The notes beneath the pieces are model-generated. The model had not been told where the DNA came from. It did not search any database and worked only from the letters and a program-made list of their open reading frames with translations. Below are positions 4,598 to 5,686 of a stretch of DNA of 5,686 nucleotides, piece by piece. This DNA is from Actinomycetota bacterium (GTDB lineage Bacteria > Actinomycetota > Acidimicrobiia > Acidimicrobiales > BP-101), in assembly GCA_030838265.1 (NCBI GenBank), contig JAUTXA010000148.1, positions 1-5,686 on the forward strand. Reading direction: 5' to 3'. Made by a program: the position numbers and the translations under genes. How positions within the stretch are numbered: the stretch's first letter is position 1; every line of letters starts with the position of its first letter.

Positions 4598-5586
4598 GAG
4601 TCGCTCGACGCCTCCAGCAATGTGATGTCGCCCGACTCGGTGTGGACATCGATGGCGCATCCCCCGTCACCGATGCGCCCTTCCAGCCGGTTCTGGCCGT
4701 CGTCGCGCACCTCGCGCCCAACGACGGTGGCGGTCGAGACCACCTCTCCGGACTCGCTCACGAGTATGACGTCGGCCCCCGCGCCCCGAGCCAGACGAAC
4801 CGTGACGTTCCCCGCCTCTGAGCGGGCGCTGCACGCCCGGGCCTCGACACCGAGATCGAGATAGGCGTCACCTGATTCCGTCTCGGCGTCGACGATGGAA
4901 CACGTCTTGCCGTCGAGCGTGATGTCGCCCGCCTCGGTCCGGACAACGGCATTGGCACCGATCAGTCGCCCAACGATGTCACCAGATTCAGTGCCGATGT
5001 CAATGCCGCCGCCGACGGTGTCGGCCACCACGTTTCCGCTCTCGGTGCGAACGACAAGCACCCCGCCCACGTCGACCACCTCGACGTCGCCGGACTCGGT
5101 GGCGATGTCGACCGAGGCGCCCGCCTCGCTGAGGGCGACGTCGCTGTTGTTGGTGCGGACCACGACCGCGTGCCCGATGCCGCGTGCCCTGACGTCACCA
5201 GACTCGGTGGCCACGTCGAGCAGGCCGCCGGCCCCGTCCACGGCGACATCACCGTTCTCGGTGCGGACGACGACCGCCCCCACCGTCGATCGAGCGCTGA
5301 CGTCGCCTGACTCGGTGGCGATGTCGAGCGACCCGGCGCCCTCGCAGACCACGTCGCCGCTCTCGGTGCGGATCACGATCGGACCGGTGACGTTCCGCAC
5401 GGTCACCGATGCCGACTCGCAGCTGATCGACAGCGCCGACTTGGGGGCGACGTGCAGCGAGAGATGGGAGTCGTCAGTGAGCGTGACTTCGCCGCTGTGG
5501 CGCGTCGCATCAGTGTCACCGGTGATGGCAACCGTCCCGCCCTCGGCGCGGACGCTGATCACTTCTGTCTGGGTCGCAGTCGTCAT
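4594..5586 (-). CDS. DUF4097-like beta-strand repeat protein
   Basis: A 330-aa acidic protein made mostly of tandem repeats of about 18 residues built on TESGDV. The motifs start at residues 74, 91, 109, 127, 145, 163, 181, 199, 217, 236, 256, 277 and 316. Repeats alternate between (V)VVRTESG(D/N)V and (L)DIATESGDV forms, giving a 36-residue super-period. This is what a right-handed beta-solenoid with two sheets per coil would produce and is typical of DUF4097/putative adhesin proteins. Unlike many relatives it has no signal peptide or membrane segment, so it is predicted cytoplasmic. The ATG at 5586 is chosen over the GTG at 5595 because the GTG lies within the operator palindrome and directly abuts the -10 hexamer; no Shine-Dalgarno precedes either. 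It is the first gene of an operon with the PadR regulator. Molecular function is unknown. Confidence 0.88.
   Translation of the reverse strand: MTTATQTEVISVRAEGGTVAITGDTDATRHSGEVTLTDDSHLSLHVAPKSALSISCESASVTVRNVTGPIVIRTESGDVVCEGAGSLDIATESGDVSARSTVGAVVVRTENGDVAVDGAGGLLDVATESGDVRARGIGHAVVVRTNNSDVALSEAGASVDIATESGDVEVVDVGGVLVVRTESGNVVADTVGGGIDIGTESGDIVGRLIGANAVVRTEAGDITLDGKTCSIVDAETESGDAYLDLGVEARACSARSEAGNVTVRLARGAGADVILVSESGEVVSTATVVGREVRDDGQNRLEGRIGDGGCAIDVHTESGDITLLEASSDS
4822..5367 (-). repeat. In-gene tandem repeats, 54-bp unit with 108-bp super-period
   Basis: The coding repeats are visible as DNA. On the plus strand, gactcggtggcgatgtcg occurs at 5093-5110 and again at 5309-5326, exactly 216 bases apart, with a close copy beginning at 5201 (108 bases from each). 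The intervening units carry the alternating ctcggtgcggac form. Unit length loosens from 54 to 57-63 bases toward the protein C-terminus, so the N-terminal repeats look more recently duplicated or homogenised. Confidence 0.85.
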
Positions 5587-5590
5587 GCAA

Positions 5591-5610
5591 CTCACGATAT
5601 ATCGCGAGTG
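5591..5610. promoter_or_regulatory. Candidate PadR operator
   Basis: The arms ctcacgatat and atatcgcgag form a 20-base inverted repeat with no spacer and one mismatched pair. Its core, cgatatatcg, is a perfect 10-base palindrome. AT-rich palindromes centred on ATAT are common PadR-family operators. It covers the -10 of the predicted promoter and ends five bases before the ATG of the DUF4097-like gene, so binding would block RNA polymerase directly. Assignment to this particular PadR is inference from position. Confidence 0.65.
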
Positions 5611-5623
5611 GACGACATGACAA
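5596..5623 (-). promoter_or_regulatory. Promoter of the DUF4097-PadR operon
   Basis: On the minus strand, TTGTCA (5623 to 5618) is followed after 16 bases by TATATC (5601 to 5596). The -35 matches consensus at five of six positions and the -10 at four. The ATG at 5586 starts 10 bases after the -10 hexamer, so the message would be leaderless or nearly so, which fits the lack of a ribosome binding site. Confidence 0.5.
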
Positions 5624-5648
5624 GTCCCAAGAAAACCGGTAGATGCGC

Positions 5649-5686
5649 CTAAGCGGTGAGGCGGCCCGCGTCGAAGGCGGCGGTCT
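5649..5686 (-). CDS. C-terminal end of a gene entering from the right edge (partial)
   Basis: Reading the minus strand from the window edge in one frame gives TAAFDAGRLTA and then TAG. Nearly every codon ends in G or C, as in neighbouring genes, and the stop lies upstream of the DUF4097 promoter. Only 11 residues are visible, so no family can be named. The other frames have no equally good codon bias, but the stretch is too short for certainty. Confidence 0.4.
   Translation of the reverse strand, partial: TAAFDAGRLTA

Noticed and set aside
3797..4864. Plus-strand open frame of 355 aa running from the 134-aa gene across the hairpin into PadR and DUF4097
   Set aside because: It overlaps three better-supported genes and runs through the putative terminator; the protein is low-complexity with no domain.
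4895..5620. Plus-strand Ser/Thr-rich open frame of 241 aa with a repeated TSPDSV pattern
   Set aside because: Its repeat is only the antisense reading of the TESGDV repeats of the DUF4097-like gene.

Overview
This is a GC-rich bacterial window. Its short intergenic gaps, frequent GTG starts, 4-base stop/start overlaps and strong G/C preference at third codon positions point to a high-GC actinomycete. The acyl-CoA dehydrogenase type and the small conserved proteins would suit Acidimicrobiia or a relative, but that placement is inference from style and not a database result.

Layout from left to right. (1) Bases 84-600, minus strand: a good sigma-70-type promoter (CTGACA, 17-base spacer, TACAAT) drives a very short leader. 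The leader carries a 17-base sequence complementary to the 3' end of 16S rRNA. Two small ORFs follow, of 80 and 70 aa, overlapping by ATGA. The second has an Ada-like GYKPCPHC zinc-ligand motif. A perfect 10-base inverted repeat can hide the Shine-Dalgarno in a hairpin with the start codon in its loop. (2) Bases 629-2232, minus strand: an acyl-CoA dehydrogenase, then a small single-pass membrane protein of unknown function. (3) Bases 2233-2323: a divergent intergenic region holding a near-perfect palindrome that resembles a TetR-type operator. (4) Bases 2324-3951, plus strand: a metallo-beta-lactamase-fold hydrolase of glyoxalase II type, a YdjA-like nitroreductase, and an overlapping conserved hypothetical protein of 134 aa. 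(5) Bases 3953-4004: a long, nearly perfect hairpin between two convergent genes, likely a bidirectional terminator. (6) Bases 4010-5623, minus strand: a DUF4097-like beta-solenoid repeat protein, then a PadR-family regulator overlapping it by GTGA. Their promoter has its -10 element inside a palindrome that is the obvious candidate for the PadR operator. (7) Bases 5649-5686, minus strand: the last 11 codons of a further gene that enters from the right edge.

How the genes may work together. The dehydrogenase and the divergent hydrolase/nitroreductase operon share one control region, so they may belong to one small-molecule or lipid catabolic response under one repressor; that is inference. 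The DUF4097/PadR pair looks like a self-contained autoregulated module. The most unusual item is the leader at about 478-565, which is built around extended complementarity to 16S rRNA and to itself. No mobile element, CRISPR array, tRNA or rRNA gene is visible.
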